Positions 43,855-55,518 are shown, numbered from the stretch's first letter. The stretch is 64,000 nt of DNA from Paraburkholderia aspalathi (GCF_900116445.1 NZ_FPBH01000006.1:186001-250000), one strand, 5' to 3'. Made by a program: numbers and translations. The notes: a model not told the origin generated them from the sequence alone.

Positions 43855-45009
43855 ATGCAGAGCGCCATGCAAGCTCGCTCGAAACTGCCTGATGTAGGCA
43901 CGACGATTTTTACCGTGATCGGCCAACTGGCCGCGCAACACGATGCGCTGAACCTGTCGCAAGGTGCGCCGAATTTCGCGCCCGACGCGAAGCTGATCGA
44001 CGGTGTCGCGCAAGCCATGCGCGCCGGTCATAACCAGTACGCGCCGATGGCCGGCATCGGCGCCCTGCGCGAAGCGCTCGCCGACAAGGTCGAGACGCTG
44101 TACGGCGTGCGCTACGACCCGTCGAGCGAAGTCACGGTGATCGCCAGCGCCAGCGAAGGCCTGTATTCGACGATCAGCGCATTGGTGCATCCGGGCGATG
44201 AAGTGATTTACTTCGAGCCGTCATTCGATAGTTACGGCCCGATCGTTCGCCTGCAAGGCGCAACGCCGATCGCGATCAAACTGTCGCTCACCGATTTCCG
44301 CGTCGATTGGGACGAGGTCGCCGCCGCGATCACGCCGAAGACGCGCATGATCATCATCAACACACCGCACAACCCGACCGCGACCGTGTTCAGCGAGGCC
44401 GACATTGCGCGTCTGAAGGCCGTGACGCGCAACACCGACATCGTGATTCTCGCCGACGAGGTCTACGAACACGTGGTGTTCGACGGCGCCAAACATCAAA
44501 GCATGGCCTGCGATTCCGAACTCGCTGAACGTAGCGTGATCGTGTCGTCATTCGGCAAGTCGTATCACGTGACTGGTTGGCGCGTGGGCTATTGCCTCGC
44601 GCCCGCTGCGCTCATGGACGAGATCCGCAAAGTCCATCAGTTCATGGTGTTTTCTGCTGATACGCCGATGCAGTACGCGTTTGTCGATGCGCTGGCCAAT
44701 CGCGAGAGCTACCTCGGCCTGTCCGCGTTCTATCAGAAGAAGCGCGATCTGCTCGCCCATGCGTTGCGCGAGTCGCGCTTCGAATTGCTGCCGAGCGAAG
44801 GCAGCTTCTTCATGCTCGCGCGTTTCCGCGGTTTCTCCGAGGAAAGCGATAGCGACTTCGTGCTGCGCCTGATTCGCGATGCGCGTGTCGCGACGATTCC
44901 GCTGTCGGCGTTTTATACCGACGGCACGGATTCAGGTTTGATCCGCCTGAGCTTCTCGAAAGACGACGCGACCTTGATCGAAGGCGCGCGACGTCTGTGC
45001 GAAATCTAA
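43855..45009 (+). CDS. PLP-dependent aminotransferase (class I/II, methionine-type)
   Basis: 384 residues. The PLP lysine is in SSFGKSYHVTGWRVGY, with NTPHNPTATVF and ILADEVYEHVVFDG before it, and LPSEGSFFMLARF near the end. The beginning MQSAMQARSKLPDVGTTIF and DALNLSQGAPNF resembles YbdL-like methionine/kynurenine aminotransferases. It would transfer the amino group of methionine or an aromatic amino acid to a keto acid. It is followed by an amino-acid-type solute-binding protein, which suggests a linked uptake role. Confidence 0.9.
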   Translation: MQSAMQARSKLPDVGTTIFTVIGQLAAQHDALNLSQGAPNFAPDAKLIDGVAQAMRAGHNQYAPMAGIGALREALADKVETLYGVRYDPSSEVTVIASASEGLYSTISALVHPGDEVIYFEPSFDSYGPIVRLQGATPIAIKLSLTDFRVDWDEVAAAITPKTRMIIINTPHNPTATVFSEADIARLKAVTRNTDIVILADEVYEHVVFDGAKHQSMACDSELAERSVIVSSFGKSYHVTGWRVGYCLAPAALMDEIRKVHQFMVFSADTPMQYAFVDALANRESYLGLSAFYQKKRDLLAHALRESRFELLPSEGSFFMLARFRGFSEESDSDFVLRLIRDARVATIPLSAFYTDGTDSGLIRLSFSKDDATLIEGARRLCEI

Positions 45010-45103
45010 TTTGACAGCAGTATGATCGTCGCGCGGTCGCGTCGTTACGCATCAGCGCGCAGCATGCTGCGTTACAACAATATCGAAGGAAAAGGGACCC
45101 GTT

Positions 45104-45898
45104 ATGAAATTGCTCAAGCCTCTCTTGGCGCTGGCCTGCGCATTCGCGTCGATCGCTGCATCGTCAGCCGCGATCGCCGCCGACACCTCGACGCTGCGTT
45201 TCGGACTCGAGGCGCAGTATCCGCCGTTCGAATCGAAAGGGCCGAACGGTGAGTTGCAAGGTCTCGACATCGACGTCGGCAATGCCGTGTGCGTCGCTGC
45301 GCACATGACGTGCAAATGGGTCGAAACCTCGTTCGACGGCTTGATTCCCGCGCTGCAAGGCCGCAAGTTCGACGCGATCAACTCAGCGATGAACGCCACC
45401 GAGCAGCGCCGTCAGGCGATCGATTTCACGACGGTCGTGTATCGCGTGCCGACGCAACTGATCGCGAAGCGTGACAGCGGTTTGCTGCCGACGCCGGAAT
45501 CGTTGAAGGGCAAACGCGTCGGCGTGTTGCAGGCGTCGATTCAGGAAACCTTCGCGAAGGCGCATTGGGAACCGGCGGGTGTCACCGTCGTGCCGTATCA
45601 GGATCAGAACCAGGTCTATACGGATCTGCTGGCGGGCCGACTCGATGCGACGCTCGTTCTCGCGCCGGCCGGTCAGACGGGATTTCTGTCGAAGCCTACC
45701 GGCAAGGACTACGCGTTCGTCGGGCAGCCGGTGCGTGATGACAAGATTCTCGGCAGCGGCATCGCTTACGGGATCCGCAAGGGCGACACCGCGTTGCGTG
45801 ATCAGCTGAACGCAGCGATCGCGAAGGTTCAGGCCGACGGCACGGTGAAGACGCTGGCGGCGAAGTATCTCGGCAATATCGACATCACGCCGAAGTAA
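45104..45898 (+). CDS. ABC-type amino-acid solute-binding protein
   Basis: 264 residues. Signal peptide MKLLKPLLALACAFASIAAS through AIAA, then the bacterial extracellular solute-binding family 3 core (TLRFGLEAQYPPFESK, GLDIDVGNAVC, SFDGLIPALQGRKFDAINSA, AMNATEQRRQAIDFT). This resembles the lysine/arginine/ornithine-binding proteins. It captures its ligand in the periplasm for a permease not present here. GAAGG and AAGGG precede the ATG. Confidence 0.92.
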   Translation: MKLLKPLLALACAFASIAASSAAIAADTSTLRFGLEAQYPPFESKGPNGELQGLDIDVGNAVCVAAHMTCKWVETSFDGLIPALQGRKFDAINSAMNATEQRRQAIDFTTVVYRVPTQLIAKRDSGLLPTPESLKGKRVGVLQASIQETFAKAHWEPAGVTVVPYQDQNQVYTDLLAGRLDATLVLAPAGQTGFLSKPTGKDYAFVGQPVRDDKILGSGIAYGIRKGDTALRDQLNAAIAKVQADGTVKTLAAKYLGNIDITPK

Positions 45899-45899
45899 C

Positions 45900-47279
45900 T
45901 TATTGACCGTATTGCTGATCGTGCGCGGCGGGTGCCGCATTGCGATCGACGCCGCGAAATTCGTTCTCGGCGTCGATCATGCGGCGCTTGAGCATCGGCA
46001 CGTTGTTGACTACGCGCAAGCTCGTGCGCATGGCGCTCAACGCCATTCTTCCGACCACCGGCCGATGCAACGCGCCGCGCGCGTCGAACTGCTTGCGCGA
46101 TTCCGCGACCGCATGAAAACCGTAGCGGCGCATCTCCTCTTCGTAACCCGCGACGGCGTCGTAGCCCGACAGCTTGCCCTGTTGTGCGTCGGCTAGACGC
46201 GCAGCGAGTAGTGCGGCATCGCGCAGTGCGGTATTCGCACCGACGCCGCGTCCCGGCGTCATCAAATGCACTGCATCACCCAGAACCGTGACGTTGGTGG
46301 TCGGCCATGCATCGACAGGCACCGACGTGCGCACATCGACGCTGAAGGTGGTGGAAGGATCCGATGCGCGAATCAGGGCGCGCAGATTGGGATGCCAGCC
46401 ATCGGTGATCTGCGTCGCGAGCGCGAGTAACGCGGCCGGTCCGAGCGATTTGGGATCGGCCGGCAAGTTGTGCAGTGCGCCCCAGACACCCCACATCAGA
46501 TAGTCGCGCGTGTTGTCGTAGAGCAATCCGGGCCAGCCCGAGAGCAACTCGGCGTCGCTGCTGCCGATGCCCTCCTTCATTCCGCCGCCGTCCGCGCGCC
46601 ACGGAAATTCCATCACATGGATGATCCCGCCATAGCCCTTCGGCGCGTTGATCAGCGTCATGCCGTCGAGCACCTTGGGCGGCAGCAGCGCGCGTGATGT
46701 TTCGTCCATCGGCACCTTCGCGCCGATGCTGACGATGCCGGTGTTTTCAAGCTTCGCGTGCGGCAGGAGTTGGCGACGCACCTTCGAACGCGCGCCGTCC
46801 GCACCGACCAGCAGATCGGCAGTCACATGCGTGCCGTCCGCGAAATGCGCGGTGACGCTGCCGTCGTCGTTCTGCTCGTACGACGTGAACGTCTTGTCGA
46901 AGTGCACTTGTGATTCGAGACCTGTCAGCAGGACTTGCCTGAGCGTCATCCGGCTGACCGATTTGCCGCCGCTCATCGATTCGTCTTCAAGCGGTAACGT
47001 GAGCAATTCGGTCATGCGCTCGGTCAGGATGTTGAAGCGGCCGGGTGTACGCGCGCAGGTCGCGAGAAAGGTCGCATAGAGTTCGGGCGGAAGACACGCT
47101 TCCAGCGACGCGAGCCCGTGCGGATTGATGCCGACGCGATAGCCCTGCAAACCGTCCGCGCGCGTGCGGTCGCGTTCGTAGACATTCACGTTGATGCCGG
47201 CGCGCTTCAAGCCGTGCGCCAGACAGAGGCCGCCCGTGCCGGCCCCGATCACGATCACCTCCATGGGTTCACGACTCAT
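45900..47279 (-). CDS. FAD-dependent aromatic-type monooxygenase
   Basis: 459 residues. FAD-binding motif VIGAGTGGLCLAHGLKRAG at the N-terminus, the DG motif in LLVGADGARSKVRRQL, and GDAVHLMTPGRGVGAN near residue 350, the class A flavoprotein hydroxylase signatures. The substrate is unknown. Its ATG overlaps the stop of the PadR regulator gene, so the pair is one transcription unit probably controlled by that regulator and induced by a phenolic or xenobiotic compound. Confidence 0.9.
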   Translation of the reverse strand: MSREPMEVIVIGAGTGGLCLAHGLKRAGINVNVYERDRTRADGLQGYRVGINPHGLASLEACLPPELYATFLATCARTPGRFNILTERMTELLTLPLEDESMSGGKSVSRMTLRQVLLTGLESQVHFDKTFTSYEQNDDGSVTAHFADGTHVTADLLVGADGARSKVRRQLLPHAKLENTGIVSIGAKVPMDETSRALLPPKVLDGMTLINAPKGYGGIIHVMEFPWRADGGGMKEGIGSSDAELLSGWPGLLYDNTRDYLMWGVWGALHNLPADPKSLGPAALLALATQITDGWHPNLRALIRASDPSTTFSVDVRTSVPVDAWPTTNVTVLGDAVHLMTPGRGVGANTALRDAALLAARLADAQQGKLSGYDAVAGYEEEMRRYGFHAVAESRKQFDARGALHRPVVGRMALSAMRTSLRVVNNVPMLKRRMIDAENEFRGVDRNAAPAAHDQQYGQ

Positions 47280-47935
47280 GACTTCGCCTCCTTCTTTGCG
47301 GCAGGTTGGACAAGCCGGTACTTGTATTCACCGGCCGGCAGCGTGAAACGTTGAGCGATTTCTTCTATCCATTCCTGGCTCCAGGTGAGCGTGCCAGCTT
47401 TCAGATCGGTCACCACGCTGCGAACCCATTCCAGCTCGACAACGAGTTGCGCGCGCACGAGTTCAACTTCGAGCAGGAACAGCCGCGGCACTTCCATCTG
47501 GGTGGCTTGTGCGGTGGCTTCATCGAGCCGGGCCAATTCCCGCTCAAGCGCGCCGATGCGGGTATCGAGCTGACGGCACACGTCTTCGGGCGAGAGCAGC
47601 GGCAGAAGCGAGAGCGCGGCCGGAAAGGCCGGGAAATCGCGGGTGCGCTGCGCAAGCTGTTCGCGCAGCCAAAGACGCCCGGTGTCACGGCCGGCTTCGG
47701 TGATTTCATAGACCGTGCGTTCGGGGAACGCGCCGTCGCGCTCCGTCTCGCGGATGGCGATCAGATCGCCGCGCACCAGGCGATCGATGGTCTGGTACAG
47801 GCTGTTGCGCTGGCCAACGTTGATGACCTCGTCCTTGCCGCGTGCCTTGATGAGCTGCTGCATCCGGTACGGATGCATCGGCGCTTCGGTAAGCATGGCG
47901 AGGACGGCGAGGGCGAGCGGAGAGTGGCGGACCAT
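47276..47935 (-). CDS. PadR-family transcription regulator
   Basis: 219 residues. N-terminal winged helix (LALAVLAMLTEAPMHPYRMQ, RNSLYQTIDRLVRGDLIAIR, VYEITEAGRD) and a long C-terminal helical domain for dimerisation. PadR proteins repress genes for detoxifying phenolics and drugs. It is coupled by 4 bases to the monooxygenase gene, its likely target. An AT-rich stretch upstream (about 47960-48000) would hold the promoter. Confidence 0.9.
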   Translation of the reverse strand: MVRHSPLALAVLAMLTEAPMHPYRMQQLIKARGKDEVINVGQRNSLYQTIDRLVRGDLIAIRETERDGAFPERTVYEITEAGRDTGRLWLREQLAQRTRDFPAFPAALSLLPLLSPEDVCRQLDTRIGALERELARLDEATAQATQMEVPRLFLLEVELVRAQLVVELEWVRSVVTDLKAGTLTWSQEWIEEIAQRFTLPAGEYKYRLVQPAAKKEAKS

Positions 47936-48148
47936 GGTTAAAGTGGCTGCAGGCTAGTCTTTGTTTGTCTAGTCATAATATAACTATGTGTTTTGAGATT
48001 GGCAAGCATGGAATTCCGGGATTTCCTGGGGATACGATGCGTTCGACGCTGGTCCGAGGCGGTTTGGACCGTTACGATGTGGTTCGCGCCGACTGTGCCG
48101 CGGCGACGAAGTTGCGACGGAATAAAGCGCCTGACCGAGGAGCACGAG

Positions 48149-48991
48149 ATGAGCGGGACGAATGACCGGAGTGATTCAGCGGTGATGGCGGCGCCGAAAT
48201 TCTGGCGCGATGACGCGTTGCCGTTCATCGAGGCGCGTTCCATCGAAGACGGCCGCGAGGTCTGCTATGCCAAGCACTCGCACGAGACGTTCTCGATCGG
48301 CGCCGTCACCGGCGGCCGTAGCGTGTATTTGAATCGTCACGCGAGTGAATGGATCGGCGCCGGTGCGGTCGTGATGATGAATCCGGACGACGTGCACGCG
48401 TGCAACCCGGTTGCCGACGAGCGCTGGTCGTATCGGATGCTGCATGTGGACGTTGATTGGCTCACGGGTCTGCAACACGACCTGGGTTTCAGCGACAACC
48501 ACGCGTTTCGCGCTTTCTCGCAGACCATGACGACGGACCCGGCGTTGTTCGACGGTTTGAACCGTCTCTACGCGATTCTCGTCGACGATGACAGCGAGCC
48601 CATGCGCAAGGAAAGCGCAGCGCTCTCGTTCTTCTCGGAAGTCCAGCAAAAGTTGAATCCGGCGCCCTTGCCGGATCACGATGCGAGCGGCCAACTCGCG
48701 CGCGCCGCGGAATTCATCGCCGAGAATTGCACCCGTCCGCTGAAGCTCGAGGATGTGTGCGAGGCGGCTGAGCTATCCGCTTCGCACCTGATCCGCGCAT
48801 TCAAACAGCGTTACGGCATGACGCCGCACGCGTATCTGATCAACCGACGCATCCAGTTCAGCCGCGCGCAACTCCGGCGCGGCCACCCGATCGCGGACGT
48901 CGCGCTCGATGCGGGCTTTGCCGATCAGGCGCATTTGCAGCGGACCTTCAAGCGGCTGGTTGCGGCGACACCGGGGCAGTATCGCAGTTGA
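48149..48991 (+). CDS. AraC-family regulator with cupin sensor domain
   Basis: 280 residues from MSGTNDRSDSAVMAAPK; GAGGAG precedes this ATG, unlike the earlier in-frame ATG at 47993. The N-terminal domain (HETFSIGAVTGGRSVYLNRH, VVMMNPDDVHACNPV) is an arabinose-binding-type cupin; the C-terminal helix-turn-helix pair is LKLEDVCEAAELSASHLIRA and IADVALDAGFADQAHLQRTF. It converges on the LysE exporter; AraC genes next to LysE-family exporters often control them, which is inference here. Confidence 0.9.
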   Translation: MSGTNDRSDSAVMAAPKFWRDDALPFIEARSIEDGREVCYAKHSHETFSIGAVTGGRSVYLNRHASEWIGAGAVVMMNPDDVHACNPVADERWSYRMLHVDVDWLTGLQHDLGFSDNHAFRAFSQTMTTDPALFDGLNRLYAILVDDDSEPMRKESAALSFFSEVQQKLNPAPLPDHDASGQLARAAEFIAENCTRPLKLEDVCEAAELSASHLIRAFKQRYGMTPHAYLINRRIQFSRAQLRRGHPIADVALDAGFADQAHLQRTFKRLVAATPGQYRS

Positions 48992-49012
48992 ATTGCGGAC
49001 GCGTGTTTCGCG

Positions 49013-49600
49013 TCACGCTATCAGCAGATACAACGCGCTAGCCGCGAGCAAAGCCGCCATCACACGATTGAAAAACCTCACGCGCTTCGGCTCCTGCAAG
49101 TATCGACGCAGGAACGTGCCGGCATACGCCCAGCTGGCAATCGACAGATAGCAAACCACGAAGTACACGACGGTGAATTGCCAGACGAGCCGGCCGTCGC
49201 CATCGGCCGCGTAGGCACCCATGCCGGCTAGCGACGCGAGCCACGCTTTCGGATTGAGCCATTGCATCGCTGCGCCGTAGGCGAAGGAGGGTCCGCGGGT
49301 GGGCTTGTCCGCGCCGAGCTTGCCGTCATCAACGGCGAGTTTGTAGGCCATGTAAAGCAGGAACCCGACGCCGGCCCATTTGACGATGTCGATCAGATTG
49401 GGGAAATGCGCGAGCAACTCGTGCAGACCCAGACCGATGAGCAACAACAGCAGCGTGAACCCGACGGTCGCACCGGTCACGTGCCGCATGCTCGCGGAGA
49501 ATCCATGTTGCGCGCCGGCGCTAAGCGCGACGACATTGACAGGCCCGGGAGAAATCGACGATGCCAACGCGAACGCGGCCATGGAGAGTAAGACGGTCAT
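49013..49600 (-). CDS. LysE-family amino-acid/metabolite exporter
   Basis: 195 residues, six hydrophobic segments. The family signature SISPGPVNVVALSAGAQHGF lies near the N-terminus and LNPKAWLASLAGMGAY in the middle. LysE/RhtB proteins export amino acids and related compounds. The ligand cannot be told from sequence. Confidence 0.9.
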   Translation of the reverse strand: MTVLLSMAAFALASSISPGPVNVVALSAGAQHGFSASMRHVTGATVGFTLLLLLIGLGLHELLAHFPNLIDIVKWAGVGFLLYMAYKLAVDDGKLGADKPTRGPSFAYGAAMQWLNPKAWLASLAGMGAYAADGDGRLVWQFTVVYFVVCYLSIASWAYAGTFLRRYLQEPKRVRFFNRVMAALLAASALYLLIA

Positions 49601-49686
49601 CTGATGCCTCGATACGTGAGTGCGCAGGATTTGCGGCGCTCAACGGTATCGTGCAGCGGGGTGGGGTGTATTGAAGGAAATGACTT

Positions 49687-50427
49687 TCAGTGAAGCTCCG
49701 CCGCAGCGCCGCAGCATTTCTTGAATTTCTTGCCGCTGCCGCAAGGACAGGGGTCGTTGCGTCCGACTTTGGGTTCAGTGCGCTGCATCGCGGCGGAGAG
49801 CTTTCGCTCATGGACTGCCTGACGGTGGGGCAGCCAGAAACGATAGATCGCGGCGATGCTGGCGGGAATCTGTTTGGTGAGGACTTCCCGCTGTTCTGCC
49901 GTGGCGATCAACTGCTGCTCTTCCGGCAGAATCTCGTCCGAGCCCATCAGATACAGCGGATTCAGCCATTCCCGGCCCTGCTCGTTATCGAACAGCGCTT
50001 GCCAATCTGCCCGAACCAGCATGAGGCCTTCCATGAAGCCCAAAGCCCACGCTTCGCCGTCGAGGTATTCGCGGTCGCCTATCCGCCTAAAGGCAAGCAC
50101 TGGTTCGAAATCGTCCGGGTCGTCTTCGAGGCTGGTGATGATGCCGTTCATGTCCCGCAAGATCAGTCCGAGAATATGCTGCGCCTGATCCGTTGTCTCG
50201 AATTTGGGAGCGTCATCCTCGTTCGGGCCCCAGACTCGTGGCAGCCAGTAACTTGGCGGTACGGTAGTGGGGCCGATGGCCAAGGCGGTCAGATAGCCGT
50301 CCAGGCCCATGATTGTTAGGGTCTCGTCCGACGTCTGGTCGGAAGTCAGAAAGTCATCGAGTTCTTCGAACTCTTTTTCGGAGAGCGGGGCACCCAGATC
50401 CCCGGGGCGTAATTTTGACTTGGACAT
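49687..50427 (-). CDS. UPF0149/YecA-family protein with SEC-C zinc motif
   Basis: 246 residues from [20 protein letters not shown]. The YecA/UPF0149 domain ([11 protein letters not shown]) is followed by a C-terminal SEC-C metal-binding motif ([20 protein letters not shown]), the same motif that ends SecA. The molecular role is not established; links to ribosomes or protein export have been proposed for relatives. A start 14 codons upstream (50469) is less likely. Confidence 0.88.
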   Translation of the reverse strand: MSKSKLRPGDLGAPLSEKEFEELDDFLTSDQTSDETLTIMGLDGYLTALAIGPTTVPPSYWLPRVWGPNEDDAPKFETTDQAQHILGLILRDMNGIITSLEDDPDDFEPVLAFRRIGDREYLDGEAWALGFMEGLMLVRADWQALFDNEQGREWLNPLYLMGSDEILPEEQQLIATAEQREVLTKQIPASIAAIYRFWLPHRQAVHERKLSAAMQRTEPKVGRNDPCPCGSGKKFKKCCGAAAELH

Positions 50428-50518
50428 AGTGCGATTCCGGCGTTTTGGATCGTGGGTTCCCGATGGCATGTCGGGGGAATGCGGAGCCGGTATTTTCGCA
50501 CCGCACCGGCGCTGAAAA

Positions 50519-50552
50519 GCAAAAAGCCCAGTCGCAAGGACCGGGCTTTTTG
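50519..50552 (-). terminator. Terminator downstream of tRNA-Lys
   Basis: AAAAAGCCC and GGGCTTTTT form a stem around a short inner stem and loop; on the minus strand it ends in a T-run, about 11 bases past the tRNA 3' end. Confidence 0.8.
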
Positions 50553-50562
50553 TTGAATGCTT

Positions 50563-50638
50563 TGGTGGGGCGTGAGTGACTCGAACACTCGACCTACGGA
50601 TTAAGAGTCCGCTGCTCTACCAACTGAGCTAACGCCCC
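50563..50638 (-). tRNA. tRNA-Lys (anticodon CTT)
   Basis: A 76-base cloverleaf on the minus strand. Acceptor stem GGGGCGT/ACGCCCC, D-arm with AGCTCAGTTGGTAGAGC, anticodon loop ACTCTTAATC with CTT, T-arm with GTTCGAGTC, discriminator A and an encoded CCA end. It decodes AAG. Confidence 0.95.
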
Positions 50639-50840
50639 CAACAGAAGCGAAATTATGCCGAAACTTTCCGAGATTGCCAAGCCCCTTTAGCAGATTTCTT
50701 AAAAAATCTGGAAGGGCGGCGACCCGGCACTCGAGCTGCCAGCCTTGAGGCAGCGGGAAGGCGCGCGGTTCTCCGTGCCGGTATCATGTCGCGGATACCT
50801 GCCGCGCGAAGCGTCGCGCGGCTTTCGACCGGGGACCGCC

Positions 50841-51245
50841 ATGGATGATAAAGAGATTAACGAGCTGCTCGACCGCATCCTCGCACCCTGGGTCCGCGCG
50901 CTTACGCTGACTCCGGTCAAGGTCGACGAAGAAAGTGCGACCTTGCGCCTGCCGTTTTCCGGTGGACTGCGCCACTCCGGCGGCGTGATCTGCGGCCAGG
51001 TATTCATGGCGGCCGCCGACACGGCAATGATCGTCGCGATTTCGGCCGCGCTCGGCGGTTTCAAGCCGATGAGCACCGTCTCGCTCAACATCAGTTTCAT
51101 GCGCGCGGTCCGCAACGGCGACGTGCTGATCACCGCGCGCGTGCTGCGCATGGGCCGTAATCTCGTGTTCGGCGAAGTCGAGTTATTCGACGAAGCCGGC
51201 AACATGGCCGTCCACGCCACCACCACCTACGCGCTGCTCGACTGA
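50841..51245 (+). CDS. PaaI-family hotdog thioesterase
   Basis: 134 residues from MDDKEINELLDRILAPW. Hotdog fold with HSGGVICGQVFMAAADTAM (helix with the catalytic region) and STVSLNISFMRAVRNGDVLI; hydrolyses small acyl-CoA thioesters. The ATG was chosen at the family N-terminus; the open frame extends 32 codons further. It precedes the patatin gene by 44 bases and may share a transcript with it. Confidence 0.85.
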   Translation: MDDKEINELLDRILAPWVRALTLTPVKVDEESATLRLPFSGGLRHSGGVICGQVFMAAADTAMIVAISAALGGFKPMSTVSLNISFMRAVRNGDVLITARVLRMGRNLVFGEVELFDEAGNMAVHATTTYALLD

Positions 51246-51289
51246 CACCTGAAACGGGCCAGCAAGCTGTATTAGAGGAAAAAGCCAAG

Positions 51290-52165
51290 ATGTTCGATCA
51301 GGTCGTATTCGCCGGCGGCGGCAATCGCTGCTGGTGGCAGGCGGGATTTTGGGACGTGGTGCAGCCGGAGCTGGATATCCGTCCGCGCGTCATCGCCGGC
51401 ATTTCGGCCGGCGCCGCCACTGCGTGCATGCTCTACACGCGCGATTCCGACTGGGTCATGCGCTACTACGAAGACGCGCTGCGCCACAACACTCGCAATG
51501 CCTACTGGGGCAATCTGCTGCGTGGCGAATCGGTTTTCCCGCACTATCGGATCTACCGGCAGGCGCTGCTCGATATCTATCGCGACAAATTTTCTACGCT
51601 CGCCGACGCGCCCGAAATCCGCATCGGCGTGTCGCACCTGCCGCGCTGGCTTGGCGCGCGCAGCGCCGTTGCCGCGGGCCTGATCGCGTACAACATCGAG
51701 AAATACGTGCGCAAAACGCTGCATCCGACCTTGGGTCAGACGCTTGGCTTTCATCCGGAATTCGTGCGCGCGCAGGATTGCGCGAGCGTCGAGGACCTCG
51801 CCGATCTGATCCTGCAATCGTCGAGTACGCCGCCGTTCACGCCGGTTTTACGGCGCAATGGCCGGCCGGTGCTCGACGGCGGGATGGTCGACAACGTGCC
51901 GGTCGGCGCGCTCGACGCCGATGCGCCCGGCAACGTGCTGGTGATGGTCACGCGTCTTTATCCGCGGCCGCAGATGTTCGTCGTGCCGCACGGCGTGCAG
52001 CAACGGCTCTACGTGCAGCCGTCGCGCAAGGTGCCCATTTCGAGTTGGGACTACACGAGCCCCTCGCAGATGGTGCACGCGTACAACCTCGGCCGCGCCG
52101 ACGGCGAGACCTTTCTGGAACGCATGCCCGATCTGCTGGAAGCCGGCGCGCACGAAGCGCGCTGA
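51290..52165 (+). CDS. Patatin-like phospholipase
   Basis: 291 residues. The oxyanion region VFAGGGNRCWWQAGFW, nucleophile elbow GISAG (Ser at about residue 45) and catalytic aspartate in VLDGGMVDNVPVG form the Ser-Asp dyad of patatins. It hydrolyses lipid acyl esters. GAGGA precedes the ATG. No signal peptide. Confidence 0.9.
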   Translation: MFDQVVFAGGGNRCWWQAGFWDVVQPELDIRPRVIAGISAGAATACMLYTRDSDWVMRYYEDALRHNTRNAYWGNLLRGESVFPHYRIYRQALLDIYRDKFSTLADAPEIRIGVSHLPRWLGARSAVAAGLIAYNIEKYVRKTLHPTLGQTLGFHPEFVRAQDCASVEDLADLILQSSSTPPFTPVLRRNGRPVLDGGMVDNVPVGALDADAPGNVLVMVTRLYPRPQMFVVPHGVQQRLYVQPSRKVPISSWDYTSPSQMVHAYNLGRADGETFLERMPDLLEAGAHEAR

Positions 52166-52211
52166 GGTGAACTGAGGTGAGCAACGGCGGGCGCGAGACT
52201 AACGCCGAAAA

Positions 52212-53225
52212 TTAACGCCGGCGCCCGCCCTGCAACGCTTCCGGATTCGCCACGCTGGACGTATCGCCGGCGTCGAAAGCCAGAATGTTCTGGAATGCAG
52301 CGGTGAAATACAGCTCGTAGCTCTCGCGTTCCACGTAGCCGATGTGCGGCGTGCAGATCACGTTCTCCATGCGCAGCAGGCTGTAGCCCTGCAGAATCGG
52401 CTCGCTTTCGTAGACGTCGATCGCGACCATCCCCGGACGGTTGTGCGACAACGCATTGACGAGCGCATTGTCGTCGAGCAATTCGGCCCGGCTCGTGTTC
52501 ACGAGCAACGCGGTCGGCTTCATCCGCATCAGGTCTTCCTGCTTGACGATGCCGCGCGTGTCGTCATGCAGTCGCAGGTGCAACGACAGCACGTCGCTCT
52601 GCTCGAACAAGGCCTCGCGGCTCTCGGCCACGCCAAAGCCGTCCGCGCGAGCCGCTTCACGCGAATGCTCGCGGCCCCAGATCAGCACGTTCATGCCGAA
52701 TGCCTTGCCGTACCCGGCAAGCAAGCGGCCGATCTTGCCGTAACCCCAAATCCCCAGCGTCTGGCCGCGCAGCACCTGGCCCAAACCGAAGTTCGGCGGC
52801 AGCGCAGATGTCTTCAAACCGGACTGCTGCCAGGCCCCTTGCTTAAGGTTTGCTACGTATTGCGGAATCCGCCGTTGAGCGGCCATGATGAGAGCCCACG
52901 TCAGTTCGGCCGGCGCGGTCGGTGAGCCGCTGCCTTCCAGCACGGCAATGCCGCGCTCGGTACAAGCTGCCAGATCGATATGGCTGGAGACTTTGCCGGT
53001 TTGGCTGATCATGCGCAAACGCGGCAATTTATCGAGTAGTTGCGAGTTGATGCGGGTACGTTCGCGAATCAGGACGAGTGCATCGACTTCGGAAAGGCGG
53101 CTCGCCAGCTGGCCGAGACCGCGGACGGTGTTGTTGAAAACCTTGACCTCATGGTCGGCCAGCAGTTGAAAGCAGTCGAGCTTGCGGACGGCGTCCTGGT
53201 AATCGTCGAGGATGGCAATCTTCAT
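52212..53225 (-). CDS. D-2-hydroxyacid dehydrogenase family protein
   Basis: 337 residues from MKIAILDDYQDAVRKLDC. NAD-binding motif GIWGYGKIGRLLAGYGKAFG; catalytic Arg region LVNTSRAELLDDNAL, Glu in the YESEP loop and His in CTPHIGYVERESYE. It interconverts 2-keto and D-2-hydroxy acids; the substrate is unknown. It is divergent from pckG. The frame extends 26 codons upstream, over the CRP-like palindrome, and is not used. Confidence 0.9.
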   Translation of the reverse strand: MKIAILDDYQDAVRKLDCFQLLADHEVKVFNNTVRGLGQLASRLSEVDALVLIRERTRINSQLLDKLPRLRMISQTGKVSSHIDLAACTERGIAVLEGSGSPTAPAELTWALIMAAQRRIPQYVANLKQGAWQQSGLKTSALPPNFGLGQVLRGQTLGIWGYGKIGRLLAGYGKAFGMNVLIWGREHSREAARADGFGVAESREALFEQSDVLSLHLRLHDDTRGIVKQEDLMRMKPTALLVNTSRAELLDDNALVNALSHNRPGMVAIDVYESEPILQGYSLLRMENVICTPHIGYVERESYELYFTAAFQNILAFDAGDTSSVANPEALQGGRRR

Positions 53226-53288
53226 GGTATGTGTCTTGCGGTGCACCATAGCGGTGCGGAACCGAGTGTTATGCTGACTGTCCCACCA

Positions 53289-53304
53289 TGTGACCCAGGT
53301 CACA
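53289..53304. promoter_or_regulatory. CRP-type palindrome
   Basis: TGTGA-CCCAGG-TCACA matches the CRP consensus TGTGA-N6-TCACA exactly and is extended to eight-base arms. It lies 63 bases upstream of the hydroxyacid dehydrogenase start and about 300 bases upstream of pckG, in their shared divergent region. Confidence 0.6.
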
Positions 53305-53602
53305 TGCCGGTCTGGCTGAATGCCTTACTGTAGAAGCTGCCGCGTAGAACGGCAGCGCCACGGCAAGGCCGATTGACATCGTTTTTAACAGTTTGTTGCG
53401 TGTTGAGGCAAGTCGCTTTACAGACGGTTGCAGACGACCGTCGGCTGGAACCTCCGTGCAACAGGCTGTGTAGCCCATGATGACCTGCACAAATTACGCG
53501 TCGGCTTGCAGGAATGTCGTCGCGATGAATTGAACGCCTCTCGCATGCAGCGTCACTGGGCTTGTACCGTTTTTCTATTGCTTTCAAAACGGAGACAGGT
53601 CG
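53305..53602. other. Intergenic, pckG leader region
   Basis: No supportable gene. ACGGAGACAGG immediately before the pckG ATG is a good ribosome site; the pckG promoter should lie here. Confidence 0.5.
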
Positions 53603-55471
<1,869 letters not shown>

Positions 55472-55498
55472 TTAGGTGAGTGGTCACTTCGCACGGAA

Positions 55499-55518
55499 GC
55501 CGCCTTCGGGCGGTTTTT
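55499..55518 (+). terminator. Rho-independent terminator of pckG
   Basis: CCGCC-TTCG-GGCGG type stem-loop followed by TTTTTCTTTT, 28 bases after the pckG stop. Confidence 0.85.
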
